In this document: positions 1 to 10,363 of the stretch, piece after piece
Numbering within the stretch: position 1 is the first letter of the stretch
Layout of the letters: each line of letters starts with the position of its first letter
Source of the DNA: Leptospira paudalimensis
GTDB taxonomy: Bacteria; Spirochaetota; Leptospiria; Leptospirales; Leptospiraceae
Assembly (NCBI RefSeq): GCF_026151345.1
Contig: NZ_JAMQPR010000001.1
Span: 2,214,676-2,278,675 of the forward strand
Length of the DNA stretch: 64,000 nucleotides
Direction of reading: 5' to 3'
Translations under genes and position numbers: made by a program
The notes under the pieces: generated by a model
What the model saw: only the letters and a program-made list of their open reading frames with translations
Database searches by the model: none
Told to the model about the DNA's origin: nothing

Positions 1-2182
1 AAGAAATAGCATCGTGAATGATATCAGATGGATAAACCTTTTCCTTTTTTAAGGTCAAATAACCTGATTCGATTCTGCTAATATCTAATAAATTTCCTAA
101 AAGCAAATTCAACACCAATGAACTTTCCTGGATTTCCTCAAGTAATGCCCTCCTCGCTTCCGGATTCGATTCAATGTCTGGATCTAACAGGGCTGAAGCA
201 GAACCTCTAATCGAAGTTAAAGGAGTTTTTAATTCATGCGAAAGAGAATTAAATACCAAATTGTATAATTTTTCCGACTCTTTGATTAAATAGTTTTTTT
301 TCGAATCTTCGGATAGTGCATCTCGATCGAGGGCTAAAGCGACTTGGTTAGCGACAGTATTTAATAAAATTTCCATTTCTAAACTTGGCTCAAAACTTGC
401 TTTCACACTTATGACACCCGTTATACCTCCAGGTGACACTAGTGGATAAAATGTAGTATTCGAAAGTGATAATGTGTCAGTATACCGACCAGCAGGTTTT
501 CCGTTTTTAATCGTCCAAGAGGCAACTGCTAAGTCCTTTTGGTCTACAATACTAGGAATGAATTCACCCGATTGGTAAAAATGCAATTTCACGGGGAAAG
601 GAAAGATACGTTTAAAAAATGAGTCTCCTGTTTCAATGATTTCTTTCGATGTGGATGTTTTGGATAAATTTTGTGCTAATTCATACAAGATAGATAATTT
701 TTCTTCACGTGACCTAAGTTTGGTTTCATTTTTTTTAAGCCTAGCGGTTAAACCGCCATTGATGAGAGCAATCAACATAAAGATGATAAACATCAATGCA
801 TCTTCTAATTTCGATATATAAAAAGTATAAATAGGGGGAATGAATAAAAAATTCCAAAAACTAGCAGATAAAATAGCTGCAAGTAATACAGGACCTCGAC
901 TGAAGAACATACCAAGCAAAGCAACATAGAATAAATACAAAATAGAAACTGTCCAATATCCTATGTAAGAAAGCATAAATAAATTTATGATCGTAACCAA
1001 GGATGTCAGAGCAAAAATAGATGCATATTGACGAAGACTCGAAGAAGGAATCAACTTTTTATAAAAATCGAGATGGAAGAAGGTCCGATCATCATGGAAA
1101 GGAATGATGATCACTTCTACATCTTTAAGTTGGTTCAAAATTTTTTCCGTGATACTTCTTTGTAAAAATGGAAAGAGTCCTCGTTTTCTCGATCCTCCAA
1201 TCACCAAACGATGGATTCTTTTTTCATGTATGGCAGAAACAATTCCCACCACAGGATCAGATTCAAAGGAATGAACTACTTCAGCACCAAGTTCTTTTGC
1301 AAGTCTAATATGGGAGCGAACAGCAAATGCAGATTCAGAATTTTTCGTTTCTTCACTTTCAGAAAAGAAAGCATACAATTCGGAATTCCTTTCTAGGGAC
1401 AATCGTTTTGCATTCCTTAATAAGGTTTTCGAATGAGGGCTTGCAGAGATTGCAACCATGATCCTTTCTCTACCTTGAGGCATTCTTTTTTCGACGTACT
1501 TTGCTGTATAAGTAAGTGATAACTCCCTTAGATAGGTTAAGTTTTCTTTTCGGAAAAAATTTTCTTTCGCTTGGATGATTTTCTCTGGAACATATACTCT
1601 CCCTTCTGAAAGTCTTTTCAGCAATTCGTCAGGGATAATATCAATTAACACAAGTTCGTCAGCTCTTTCTAAAATACTATCAGGAATTGTTTCTTTTACT
1701 GGACTTTGTAAAATCTTTTCAATCGAATCAACCTGGCTTTCTAAATGTTGAACATTGACAGTAGACAAAACATTGATCCCAGCATCCAATAATAGAAGGA
1801 CATCTTGATAACGTTTATTGTTGAGAGAGCCTGGAATATTGGTATGTGCCAATTCATCCACTAACACATAACCTGGTTTTTCTTTTAGGATTGTTTCGAC
1901 ATCCATTTCCTCCCAAACTTTTCCACGATATTCAATGTTTTTGAGTGGAATCCTTTCCAATCCATCCACTAAGGCTTTTGTATCTACTCTTCCATGAGTT
2001 TCCACGATACCAATTTTAACATCTTCACCATCTTGTTTTAGATGGTGAGCTTCCGTTAACATCGCATAGGTTTTCCCTACACCTGGTGACATTCCAAAAT
2101 ATACTTTTAAGGTCCCAGATTTGTTTGGTTCTGACTGATTGGCTAAAGACAAAAAATCTTCGGGTCGTTTGCCTTCATTCAT
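1..2182 (-). CDS. kdpD: KdpD osmosensitive K+ sensor histidine kinase (C-terminus beyond window)
   Basis: Membrane sensor kinase that with KdpE switches on the Kdp potassium pump when K+ is scarce. The first 727 residues are visible. They hold an N-terminal KdpD domain with a Walker A loop (GMSPGVGKT, residues 30-38), a universal-stress-protein-like segment, hydrophobic segments expected to be the four membrane helices, and the HisKA box SHELKTPLT with phospho-acceptor His649. E. coli KdpD has 894 residues, so the ATPase domain of roughly 165 residues lies beyond base 1. The start ATG overlaps the kdpC stop by four bases (ATGA), showing translational coupling. A kdpE gene would be expected further left, outside the window. 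Confidence 0.95.
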   Translation of the reverse strand, partial: MNEGKRPEDFLSLANQSEPNKSGTLKVYFGMSPGVGKTYAMLTEAHHLKQDGEDVKIGIVETHGRVDTKALVDGLERIPLKNIEYRGKVWEEMDVETILKEKPGYVLVDELAHTNIPGSLNNKRYQDVLLLLDAGINVLSTVNVQHLESQVDSIEKILQSPVKETIPDSILERADELVLIDIIPDELLKRLSEGRVYVPEKIIQAKENFFRKENLTYLRELSLTYTAKYVEKRMPQGRERIMVAISASPHSKTLLRNAKRLSLERNSELYAFFSESEETKNSESAFAVRSHIRLAKELGAEVVHSFESDPVVGIVSAIHEKRIHRLVIGGSRKRGLFPFLQRSITEKILNQLKDVEVIIIPFHDDRTFFHLDFYKKLIPSSSLRQYASIFALTSLVTIINLFMLSYIGYWTVSILYLFYVALLGMFFSRGPVLLAAILSASFWNFLFIPPIYTFYISKLEDALMFIIFMLIALINGGLTARLKKNETKLRSREEKLSILYELAQNLSKTSTSKEIIETGDSFFKRIFPFPVKLHFYQSGEFIPSIVDQKDLAVASWTIKNGKPAGRYTDTLSLSNTTFYPLVSPGGITGVISVKASFEPSLEMEILLNTVANQVALALDRDALSEDSKKNYLIKESEKLYNLVFNSLSHELKTPLTSIRGSASALLDPDIESNPEARRALLEEIQESSLVLNLLLGNLLDISRIESGYLTLKKEKVYPSDIIHDAIS

Positions 2183-2769
2183 TTTGTTTTTGTTTCCAAC
2201 TGAATTTGTTTCCAGGTTTGGTTTAATTTGGTAACATTCACTCGTGCACGCCCGATAAATCCAAATATAGGCGACTCAACATTTTTCCATACCAATGTTT
2301 CCAGGGTATCCAAATTGACCCCAGTTACTTTGCTTAGGTGGTTTGTTTGTTCTAAGGCACAATCAACTGTGATATGTGGATCCAGTCCCGATCCAGAGGT
2401 ATACAATAATTCTTGGCACTTAATTGGATCAATTTCGTTTTCTAATAACTCTCTTTTTCTTTCTTCCACCAATGCCTTTAACTCGAGACTAGAAGGACTT
2501 AAATTCGATGCACCACTGGGAAACGTGGAATAGGATACAGCACTTGGTCTATACTGAAATAAATTTATGCCAGTTTCATTCCTTGCAAAAAGTTCCGTTC
2601 CTAATATTTGCCCTTCTGATTCGATCAAACTTCCTTTTGTTTGTCTAGGAAAAAGTAGATTGCCGATGCCAGTGATGGCAAGTGGATATAAAAATCCAAA
2701 GGATAAGATCGAAACAAAAAGAAATCGAATTGTGATTTCCCATTGATTTACAGATGTTTTTGTATTCAT
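2179..2769 (-). CDS. kdpC: KdpC, potassium-transporting ATPase subunit C
   Basis: Small subunit that stabilises the KdpFABC high-affinity potassium pump in the inner membrane. The 196-residue length is normal for the family. There is one N-terminal membrane helix (about residues 12-34), followed by a periplasmic domain with the family motif GSGLDPHIT and a conserved tail around GRARVNV. It overlaps kdpB by four bases upstream and kdpD by four bases downstream, so the genes form a single kdpABCD transcript. Nothing unusual is seen. Confidence 0.95.
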   Translation of the reverse strand: MNTKTSVNQWEITIRFLFVSILSFGFLYPLAITGIGNLLFPRQTKGSLIESEGQILGTELFARNETGINLFQYRPSAVSYSTFPSGASNLSPSSLELKALVEERKRELLENEIDPIKCQELLYTSGSGLDPHITVDCALEQTNHLSKVTGVNLDTLETLVWKNVESPIFGFIGRARVNVTKLNQTWKQIQLETKTK

Positions 2770-4817
2770 AAAATTCCTCCAGATAAAATCACATCAATCA
2801 CTTTGATTCCAATAAATGGAAACACCATACCTCCACCACCATAGATCAGGAAATTCCTTAGTAATGCTTGGTCTGGAGATTTAGGAACATACTTAACACC
2901 GCGTAAAGAAAGTGGAATGAGAGCAGGGATTACCAAAGCATTAAAAATCACAGCAGAAAGAATCGCATTGTTGGGACTAGACAATTGCATGATATTTAAG
3001 GGAGCCAATGGTAAGAACAAAGCAGGAAGGATTGCAAAGTATTTGGCAACGTCATTTGCGATACTAAACGTTGTGAGTGCACCCCGTGTCATGAGTAGTT
3101 GTTTTCCAATTTCGACAATTTCAATGAGTTTACTTGGGTTACTATCTAAATCGATCATGTTTCCCGCTTCTCTTGCCGTTTGTGTCCCGGTGTTCATTGC
3201 GACTCCCACATCTGACTGAGCTAAAGCCGGCGCATCATTTGTACCATCCCCTATCATTGCCACCAAATACCCATTTGCTTGTTCTTCTCGGATACGTTTT
3301 AACTTAGCTTCAGGAGTTGCTTCTGCTATAAAATCATCGACACCTGCCTCAGCTGCAATGGCCGCGGCAGTGAGTGGGTTATCTCCAGTGATCATAACTG
3401 TGCGAATCCCCATTCTTCTTAAATAGGCAAACCTTTCCTTTAAACCACCCTTCACGATGTCTTTGAGTTCAATCACTCCTAACAATCTTTTTCCTTCGGA
3501 AACTAGGATGGGAGTACTCCCTTTTCTAGAAATTTGCTCAATCAACAAAAGATCCTTTTGCGGAACCACTCCCCCCAATGATTCGATATGTTTTTTGATA
3601 GAATCAAACGAACCTTTCCGAATGTTTCGAACTTCCAATCCCTTTTCATATACTTCCACACCACTCATCCGAGTCGAAGCAGAGAACGGAATCCACCTAA
3701 CATCTAATGCATTCAATTTTCTTTCCCTGATTGCAAATTTTTGTTTGGCTAAAACTACAATTGAACGTCCTTCTGGTGTTTCATCAGATAAAGAAGAAAG
3801 TTGAGAGGCATCAGCGAGTTCCTCTTCCGAAACACCATCTGCTGGATAAAATCGATGTGCTTCCCTGTTACCGAGAGTAATGGTTCCCGTTTTGTCAAGT
3901 AACAGGACATGGATATCGCCTGCGGCTTCGACTGCTTTTCCGCTTTTGGCAATCACGTTATAACGAATGAGGCGTTCCATTCCAGAAATTCCAATCGCAC
4001 TCAGTAACGCGGCGATCGTGGTTGGAATTAAACAGACAAACAAGGCAAGCCAAACAGAAAATTCAAAATTCCAATTTTGTCCAATTTGATTTCCTACAAA
4101 TTTTGCGATTGGCATCAAAGTCAATACACCTAACAAAAACAAAATGGTTAATGCAAATAATAAGATTCCCAAGGCGATTTCGTTAGGTGTTTTTTGCCTA
4201 GATGCTCCTTCAATCATCGAAATCATTTTATCAATAAAACTTTCACCAGGTTTTGCCGTGATTTTGATATAAAGATAATCCGAAATCACCTTTGTTCCTC
4301 CAGTGACTGCAGAACGATCCCCTCCACTCTCTCGGATCACTGGTGCGGACTCACCCGTGACTGCCGATTCATCCACACTGGCAATTCCCAAAACCACTTC
4401 CCCATCGCCAGGAATGGTTGACCCTGCTTCCACGAAGACAATATCACCTACCTTCAATTCATTTGATGTGATCTCTGTAAAATTCTTATCTCCCGCTTGG
4501 GCCACTCGTTTTGTTACCGTTGAAGATCTTGTCTTACGAAGACTATCGGCTCTTGCCTTGCCTCGCCCTTCTGCTACACTTTCGGCGAAATTGGCAAAAA
4601 ACAAAGTTAACGATAACCAGAAAAAAATTGGTAATTCATTCTTCAGGTTTAATCCAATGGCTAAAAAATATATAATTTGAAGTAACAGGAGTAAGGTCCC
4701 TACCCAAACTGTTGCCATCACTGGATTAGAAAATGCATATTTAGGTGAAAATTTTTGTAATGCTTTCCCGATGGAGGAAAAAAACAATTCCTTGGAAATA
4801 AAATAGTTAGGCTTCAT
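2766..4817 (-). CDS. kdpB: KdpB, P-type ATPase catalytic subunit of the K+ pump
   Basis: Catalytic ATP-hydrolysing subunit of the Kdp pump. At 683 residues it matches the usual length. The actuator motif TGES and the phosphorylation motif DKTGTIT are present, with the acceptor aspartate at residue 308 (E. coli 307). The later MITGDN and [10 protein letters not shown] motifs of P-type ATPases are intact, as are the membrane segments. The ATG start has an AGAGGA ribosome-binding site. It follows kdpA by 12 bases and overlaps kdpC. Confidence 0.97.
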   Translation of the reverse strand: MKPNYFISKELFFSSIGKALQKFSPKYAFSNPVMATVWVGTLLLLLQIIYFLAIGLNLKNELPIFFWLSLTLFFANFAESVAEGRGKARADSLRKTRSSTVTKRVAQAGDKNFTEITSNELKVGDIVFVEAGSTIPGDGEVVLGIASVDESAVTGESAPVIRESGGDRSAVTGGTKVISDYLYIKITAKPGESFIDKMISMIEGASRQKTPNEIALGILLFALTILFLLGVLTLMPIAKFVGNQIGQNWNFEFSVWLALFVCLIPTTIAALLSAIGISGMERLIRYNVIAKSGKAVEAAGDIHVLLLDKTGTITLGNREAHRFYPADGVSEEELADASQLSSLSDETPEGRSIVVLAKQKFAIRERKLNALDVRWIPFSASTRMSGVEVYEKGLEVRNIRKGSFDSIKKHIESLGGVVPQKDLLLIEQISRKGSTPILVSEGKRLLGVIELKDIVKGGLKERFAYLRRMGIRTVMITGDNPLTAAAIAAEAGVDDFIAEATPEAKLKRIREEQANGYLVAMIGDGTNDAPALAQSDVGVAMNTGTQTAREAGNMIDLDSNPSKLIEIVEIGKQLLMTRGALTTFSIANDVAKYFAILPALFLPLAPLNIMQLSSPNNAILSAVIFNALVIPALIPLSLRGVKYVPKSPDQALLRNFLIYGGGGMVFPFIGIKVIDVILSGGIL

Positions 4818-4829
4818 ATATAATTCCTC

Positions 4830-6461
4830 TTAATAGAAAATTCCACTTCGAATCAGTAACTCTTCCAAAATCGGACCAAGAGCCAATACTGGAAAAAAAG
4901 ACAATCCACAAACAATCACAATCACACTGAAACTTAGAACCCCAAACAAAACGGTATCCAAACGAAAGTTTCCTTCTGAAGATTTTGTTGTAATTTTACT
5001 TCCTAAACTTGCTGCAACAACTATGACTGCATAAATCACACTAAATCGTCCAACTAACATACAGAAGCCTAGAGATAAATTTCCCCACAAGGTATCTGCT
5101 CCAAATCCAGCAAATGCAGAGCCATTATTGCCAGACGCAGAACTAAATGCGTAGAGGATCTGTGAAAGTGCATGTGGTCCTTTTGCAGCATAACCAGAGT
5201 TTAAAAAAATGGTAATGGTAGTTCCGATCAAAATACAAACGGTTGGTGTTAGGATTCCAAACAAAGTCCATTTGATTTCATAACTTCCAATTTTTTTCCC
5301 AAAATATTCGGGGGTTCTTCCTGTCATAAGTCCTGACAAGAATACGGTAAGGATCAGGAAAAGAATCATTCCATACATCCCTGCTCCAACTCCACCAAAA
5401 ATGATTTCACCTAACATAATCTGGAAAATTCCAATTCCACCAGCTAACGGAGAATAACTATCATGCATAGAATTGACAGAACCGTTTGATGCTGCAGTCG
5501 TAACTGACAACCACAAAGTTGATTCCGTTAACGAAAACCGAGTTTCCTTTCCTTCCCAAAATCCTAGATGATTCCATTCCGAAAAAAATACGGCAAAAAA
5601 GCCGAAGACAAGCAAACTTAACATAATGAAAAAAACAACCCATGCATGTCGGAAGGAATTGGTAATCTTTCCATACAAAAATACACAGGAAGCAGGGATA
5701 AAGAGAATCGAAAACATTTCGATAAAATTAGAAATTGGCGTAGGATTTTCAAAGGGATGAGCGCTATTCACTCCAAAATATCCCCCACCATTGGTTCCCA
5801 GTTGTTTGATCGCAATTTGAGATGCAGCAGGGCCAAGTGGGATAAGTTGATTTTCTGTTCCTAATAAAGATAGAGGTTCATTCCAAGTTTGGATCACACC
5901 TTGGGAAATTAAAAGAATGGCAACAAGGATCGATATAGGTAATAAGATATAAAACGTGGAACGAAACAGATCTTGCCAAAAATTTCCAAACTTTTGTTCA
6001 GAGGAGGAGACAATGGCTCGACTCACAAACGTTAGTACCGAAATCCCCACTCCTGCACTTAAAAAATTTTGAGGTGTAAGCCCTACCATTTGGGAAAAAT
6101 AACTGAGTTGGCTTTCACCAGAATAGGCCTGCCAATTGGTATTGGTAATAAAAGAGATCGTGGTATTGAGAGCTAAGTCCCAATCCATGCCTTCGATTTT
6201 TTTCGCATTGAGAGGTAAAACATTCTGGTATCGTAAAACCAAAAAAAGAATTCCGCCACCCAAGAGATGGAACCAAAACATACTATGTAAGTATTGTTTT
6301 GCACTTTGGCTCGTTGGTTCACCAGAATAAAGGAAATGGTTAAAAATTGTTTCCCCTGGCAAAATTTTTGCATTCAAAATGAATGCCATGTAATAACCGA
6401 AAAATGGTGATACTAAAATCAGTAACCCAATGAAAAATGGAAAATAGAGTAATTCAACCAT
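4830..6461 (-). CDS. kdpA: KdpA, K+-binding channel-like subunit
   Basis: Potassium-binding and translocating subunit, related to Trk/Ktr channels. It has 543 residues and about ten membrane helices. Glycine-rich selectivity-filter-like segments are visible, for example GTNGGGYFG, ASNGSVNS and SGNNGSAF. It is the first recognised gene of the kdp operon. The start ATG has no strong Shine-Dalgarno sequence. I could not find a kdpF-like mini-gene in the 99 bases upstream, although such peptides are easily missed. Confidence 0.96.
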   Translation of the reverse strand: MVELLYFPFFIGLLILVSPFFGYYMAFILNAKILPGETIFNHFLYSGEPTSQSAKQYLHSMFWFHLLGGGILFLVLRYQNVLPLNAKKIEGMDWDLALNTTISFITNTNWQAYSGESQLSYFSQMVGLTPQNFLSAGVGISVLTFVSRAIVSSSEQKFGNFWQDLFRSTFYILLPISILVAILLISQGVIQTWNEPLSLLGTENQLIPLGPAASQIAIKQLGTNGGGYFGVNSAHPFENPTPISNFIEMFSILFIPASCVFLYGKITNSFRHAWVVFFIMLSLLVFGFFAVFFSEWNHLGFWEGKETRFSLTESTLWLSVTTAASNGSVNSMHDSYSPLAGGIGIFQIMLGEIIFGGVGAGMYGMILFLILTVFLSGLMTGRTPEYFGKKIGSYEIKWTLFGILTPTVCILIGTTITIFLNSGYAAKGPHALSQILYAFSSASGNNGSAFAGFGADTLWGNLSLGFCMLVGRFSVIYAVIVVAASLGSKITTKSSEGNFRLDTVLFGVLSFSVIVIVCGLSFFPVLALGPILEELLIRSGIFY

Positions 6462-6525
6462 AGCTTCATGGTCGCATAAAATTCAGTTTTGGTAAAGTGT
6501 TGGGAACTTAAGAAGCTAACAGATG

Positions 6526-6547
6526 GTATTAAGATTGTATTAAGATT
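6526..6547 (-). promoter_or_regulatory. Perfect 11-bp tandem repeat upstream of kdpA, candidate KdpE site
   Basis: GTATTAAGATT occurs twice without a gap (6526-6536 and 6537-6547), starting about 65 bases upstream of the kdpA start codon. Two direct half-sites one helical turn apart are the usual binding geometry of OmpR/PhoB-type regulators, to which KdpE belongs. The role is inferred from position and geometry only. Confidence 0.55.
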
Positions 6548-6560
6548 AAAAGATCTTACT

Positions 6561-7346
6561 TCATTTCCAAAACGGAAAATAAACCACAATCCCCCAAATC
6601 AGATGGAGTAAAATGAAAAATAAAAACGAAAATATACCCTTTGTTTCAAACTCTGAATCCAATCGATCTTTCCAAATGATAAAGATAGAATCTTGATTCA
6701 ACTTTGCCTCTTTCGTTTCCCAGATCGTTTCTTTTAACAAAACTCCTCCCGAAAATAAACTAGAGACTGAACAGTTTCCATTTTCTTTCGAATAACACAA
6801 AGCATAGATGGGCAATTTTGTTTCCTTTCCTGAAACTGCACGAATCCTTTTGTAATGGAATGTAATCATTGGACCATAAACAACACTACCTGATCTACGT
6901 CTAACAAGTAAGTGAGATCGAAACGAACCTGAATCAGAATCATCTAAGTAAAATTCCCGCAAATACAAATATCGATTCCCCATTGCTAAATGAGACTCTT
7001 CTGGTAAAACATCAAATTGGGAAGTGAGGCCTAACTTGTAACCAATGGCATCCCCTAAAAACAAAAGAACATTCCCTCCTGCGAGTAATGACAAAAAAAC
7101 AGCAAAAAGGATTTTATACCCACTTGATTTGATGAAGTGAATTCCTAAAAAAACCAAAGGCAAAAAGAAGATGAGTAAGATCCAAATGGAATTTGAAAGT
7201 GGCCAATAAACACCAAACGGTAGTAATACGACACTGAATCCAAATATAAATGCCAAACCTAACCATAGTTGAAAGAATAACGGAGGAGCCCCATCACTAG
7301 GTTCTGGTTTTTTCCGATTTTTATTTTCAACAAAAGAAACAAACAT
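6561..7346 (-). CDS. Membrane protein of unknown function
   Basis: 261 residues that I do not recognise. Three or four hydrophobic segments lie in residues 25-110, followed by a soluble domain of about 100 residues and one C-terminal membrane helix (about 238-258). The middle part is rich in beta-forming residues and contains two nearby cysteines (CYSKENGNC). The layout resembles DUF3592-type membrane proteins, but I see no diagnostic motif. It follows the next upstream gene by 18 bases and is probably co-transcribed with it. The kdp operon starts 99 bases downstream behind its own candidate control site. Confidence 0.75.
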   Translation of the reverse strand: MFVSFVENKNRKKPEPSDGAPPLFFQLWLGLAFIFGFSVVLLPFGVYWPLSNSIWILLIFFLPLVFLGIHFIKSSGYKILFAVFLSLLAGGNVLLFLGDAIGYKLGLTSQFDVLPEESHLAMGNRYLYLREFYLDDSDSGSFRSHLLVRRRSGSVVYGPMITFHYKRIRAVSGKETKLPIYALCYSKENGNCSVSSLFSGGVLLKETIWETKEAKLNQDSIFIIWKDRLDSEFETKGIFSFLFFILLHLIWGIVVYFPFWK

Positions 7347-7364
7347 ATTGATTCCTAATCGATT

Positions 7365-8519
7365 TTAATCTTTCACAAGAAAACTACTTCGAACTGTATT
7401 CCAATACTCATCTGCTTTCTTTTTTTCTCGTTTTGGATAGGATAATGCTAAAAAATAACCTCTCGGAGCGTTGTATAAATAATATTCTTTCATTTCCATT
7501 TCGATTCGGTTCCCGATATCATCTACTTCAACCCATTCACTCAAATAAACATTGTCTTTTTCTGAACGTTTGAATTGCAGTTTTCGCATTTGGCTTTTGT
7601 TTAAGGAACGAAGAGAGTCCCAAAATACAAAATAATTTTTAGTATTCCGTAGAGGTCTTACTTTATCAAAACTAGAACCAATTGACAAAATGATTTTTGG
7701 TATTGTTTTCTTTTTTTTACCTGAGACTTGCAAAAGAAAAGCTTCTTCCCATTCTGTTTGTCCTTCAGGAAGGTAATTGGATAAAAACTCAACAAACCGT
7801 ACGATCCTATAAATACTATCTCGATTTTCACCATAAATCCCAAGTCGATTTCCGTATAGACCTTCGTAACGTAGAGTCGATGGGATTTTCAATCGATAAC
7901 GAAACGATTCAGATTCCAGATACAAATAATCTCGTAAAGAAACTTCATCCACATAACATCCATAAGGATCACTTACCAAATCTAATGGAATGGTTTGGTC
8001 TGACCATTCATTGGCCGCTCGATTCGTAATTTCATTCGAACGAATCAACCATTCAGGAAAAAAACCTGAATCTTTTTCTTTTTTTAATCGGTAACAGAGG
8101 TGGATCCCCTTTCCAAGGAATACGACATCCTTTTCCTTTCTTACTTCATACAAAACTTCCAATTCTTTTGCTGCGATGTCTGCTTCTGTTTGGAGTGGAA
8201 ATTCTTTATAATATTCATCATCGATGAGAAACCTAATTTTTCCTGATGGAGACACTAGGTAATTCCTACCAAAACGATCTTTCTTTTTTATAGAGGTTTG
8301 TTTGTTTTTAAACTCGCTTAAAAATCGATGGTAACTTCTCGATTCTTCCTCTTCTGCATCTGGGATCCAAGGTTTTTGGAGAAGAGGATCAACAATGACA
8401 CTCGGTTGGTTTTGTGAATGTAGGTATGTGTTCCCGAAACCCAAAAGGATCGTAAGTGAAACAAAACAAAAAGTCCAATTCCAATGTAAAAAGGAGAGAG
8501 AATATTTCTCTCTAGACAT
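7365..8519 (-). CDS. Exported protein of unknown function
   Basis: About 384 residues with an N-terminal signal-type hydrophobic segment (around residues 14-35) and a charged soluble domain. No known motif is visible. I chose the ATG at 8519. A GTG one codon upstream (8522) abuts the stop of the preceding gene, so the two are likely coupled. It lies in a three-gene minus-strand run between the acidic protein gene and the membrane protein gene. Confidence 0.72.
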   Translation of the reverse strand: MSREKYSLSFLHWNWTFCFVSLTILLGFGNTYLHSQNQPSVIVDPLLQKPWIPDAEEEESRSYHRFLSEFKNKQTSIKKKDRFGRNYLVSPSGKIRFLIDDEYYKEFPLQTEADIAAKELEVLYEVRKEKDVVFLGKGIHLCYRLKKEKDSGFFPEWLIRSNEITNRAANEWSDQTIPLDLVSDPYGCYVDEVSLRDYLYLESESFRYRLKIPSTLRYEGLYGNRLGIYGENRDSIYRIVRFVEFLSNYLPEGQTEWEEAFLLQVSGKKKKTIPKIILSIGSSFDKVRPLRNTKNYFVFWDSLRSLNKSQMRKLQFKRSEKDNVYLSEWVEVDDIGNRIEMEMKEYYLYNAPRGYFLALSYPKREKKKADEYWNTVRSSFLVKD

Positions 8520-8522
8520 CAC

Positions 8523-9992
8523 TTACACCTGGAATTTGGATTGGATAAAATTGAGAGCCATAGTAAAAATCTTCGAAAATTCTTTTTTATGCACATCACC
8601 ATTCACTCGCGACAAAATTCCTCGTAACAAGGTTTGTACTTGTTGGTAGTTAGGAACTTCATAAAATGATTTTTGGATATGAGGCCATGCCATTTTGACG
8701 ATCTGCATAAACTCAGGACTTCCCTTTTTGAACTCCTGAATCATTCTATCTAACGTAAGTTTTACGATCTGGAAATTTTTGATTTTTTTAACGATCCCTT
8801 TAAGGACATCAGGTTTTAATTCTGATTTTGAGCTCATCATTTGGAAAAGTGTATTCCAATCAACAACCTCATTTTTTTGTTCTTTTAAAACTTGGGTACG
8901 TAATGATACAACTGCTTTATCAAACTCTGATAGAGTTCTTAACCAATTTTGGTAACCTACTTGGTCGCCTTTGGTTTGGTAGGTGGTGATGGTTTGCACC
9001 AAGTCCATAAATTCTTTAACAGAATAATTCCCTAATCGCACCATATTTAAGTCAACTTGTGGAGGAGCTGGTGTCTCTTCCTCGTAATCAATTCCTAAAT
9101 CATCAGAAAAATCATCGTGGTCTTCGGAACTACCGTCGTTTGCTTTGTCAGATGGAGAGTCAGAAGAATCATCAAACTCAAGATCTTCAATTTCGTATTC
9201 TTCATTAGTTTTGGCTGAATTGCCATTTGAATTCGTTTCTAAGTGAGGAGTGTCTGTTACTTCAGGACCGATTTTTACTTCTAACCTTTCGCCCGTTAGA
9301 AGATCGCTGAAGGTTTCGGTTATTTCCTGTAAGATGGATTTTTCTTTTTCAGGAATCAATGATTGTTTTTTTACGATTGGAGTGGGAGGTGCATTGGCAA
9401 CAGCAAGTGCTTCCGTTAATGACACTGGTTCTTTTTCAGATTCCGAACCAGATGGAATCGATAATGCCGCTTTTGCAGAAGCAGCCATGAGGCCTTGTGG
9501 TTCGATGATCTCACCTGTAAGAGGATTTTCGAGAACCATTAAAATCCCTTTTTGAGCAAAAACAAAATCAGCAGGATGAGTAAAATGTAATCCTTCTACA
9601 ATTTCTTCGGCAATGGATGAAAAACTAGGAACTGGAGCATTTTTCATTTTTTCCAATTCTTGGGTTTTCAGTTTTTCTTGGACTTTGTTAAGGACTTCGA
9701 TAAAATTGGAATTGAGATACGCAGATACTTCTTCTTTTGAAACACCTAACAATGTCGCAAACTGTGGGAGGTGCTCAAAAAATTGATCCGTTTTTTTGAT
9801 GTTCCCTGTCATGTATGATTTGATTTGTTTTGCGACTTCTTCCACTTTTGTGGGATCCATCTTTTTGGCTTTTAAGAGGCGTTTGAAAATATCAATATGG
9901 GCATGGAAATAGGACAAAAATTCCCCATAAGCGGTGAATTCATATTCCCCTTGTCCTTTTTTCTCTAAGACTTTTTTGCTAGTTTCTGCCAT
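8523..9992 (-). CDS. Large acidic helical protein of unknown function
   Basis: 489 residues without a signal peptide, so probably cytoplasmic. The N-terminal part (1-135) and C-terminal part (330-489) are helical and charged. The linker between about 225 and 320 is very rich in Asp, Glu and Ser, which suggests disorder. I do not recognise the family. It is the first gene of a three-gene run, and the next start codon touches its stop. Confidence 0.75.
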   Translation of the reverse strand: MAETSKKVLEKKGQGEYEFTAYGEFLSYFHAHIDIFKRLLKAKKMDPTKVEEVAKQIKSYMTGNIKKTDQFFEHLPQFATLLGVSKEEVSAYLNSNFIEVLNKVQEKLKTQELEKMKNAPVPSFSSIAEEIVEGLHFTHPADFVFAQKGILMVLENPLTGEIIEPQGLMAASAKAALSIPSGSESEKEPVSLTEALAVANAPPTPIVKKQSLIPEKEKSILQEITETFSDLLTGERLEVKIGPEVTDTPHLETNSNGNSAKTNEEYEIEDLEFDDSSDSPSDKANDGSSEDHDDFSDDLGIDYEEETPAPPQVDLNMVRLGNYSVKEFMDLVQTITTYQTKGDQVGYQNWLRTLSEFDKAVVSLRTQVLKEQKNEVVDWNTLFQMMSSKSELKPDVLKGIVKKIKNFQIVKLTLDRMIQEFKKGSPEFMQIVKMAWPHIQKSFYEVPNYQQVQTLLRGILSRVNGDVHKKEFSKIFTMALNFIQSKFQV

Positions 9993-10086
9993 AATGGAAC
10001 CTCATCCAAAACATAGGAAAAGAAACAAGGGTCAAGATTTTTACGAACCGATTGACGAAATGCTAGCAGAGAGGAGTCTATACGAT

Positions 10087-10356
10087 ATGAAACGTTTTTT
10101 TTTACTAGTGACACTTGGATTTGTCGTGTTCTTTTCTACATCTTGCCAAAAACGACAAGATAAAACATTGGAGAGAAACTTATTCACATTCATCGTTTCC
10201 TGCACTGGGGGCAGCCTTACTGCATGTAATGCTGATTGTGCAGCAAAATACCCAAACATCACAGGTGACAATTATCCGACTGCTTCTACCTGCTTCAGCA
10301 ATTGTTCTACCAACTGTAGTTTGTCAGCAACCTTACTCCTCTTAACCAACAAATAA
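10087..10356 (+). CDS. Small cysteine-rich lipoprotein
   Basis: 89 residues beginning with a signal peptide that ends in a lipobox (STSC at about residue 20). At least six cysteines follow in the mature part (CTGG, ACNADC, CFSNCSTNC), so disulphide bonding is likely. I chose the ATG at 10087 because an AGAGGAG ribosome-binding site lies about ten bases upstream and the signal peptide starts there. The same frame is open further upstream but overlaps the divergent gene. The exact function is unknown. Confidence 0.7.
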   Translation: MKRFFLLVTLGFVVFFSTSCQKRQDKTLERNLFTFIVSCTGGSLTACNADCAAKYPNITGDNYPTASTCFSNCSTNCSLSATLLLLTNK

Positions 10357-10363
10357 GCCGGCT

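Noticed and set aside
6462..6560. Possible kdpF upstream of kdpA
   Set aside because: The only ATG-initiated short frame (16 codons) overlaps kdpA and does not look like a KdpF membrane peptide.
9934..10086. 51-codon upstream extension of the small Cys-rich lipoprotein
   Set aside because: It overlaps the divergent gene and would bury the signal peptide; the internal ATG has a better ribosome-binding site.
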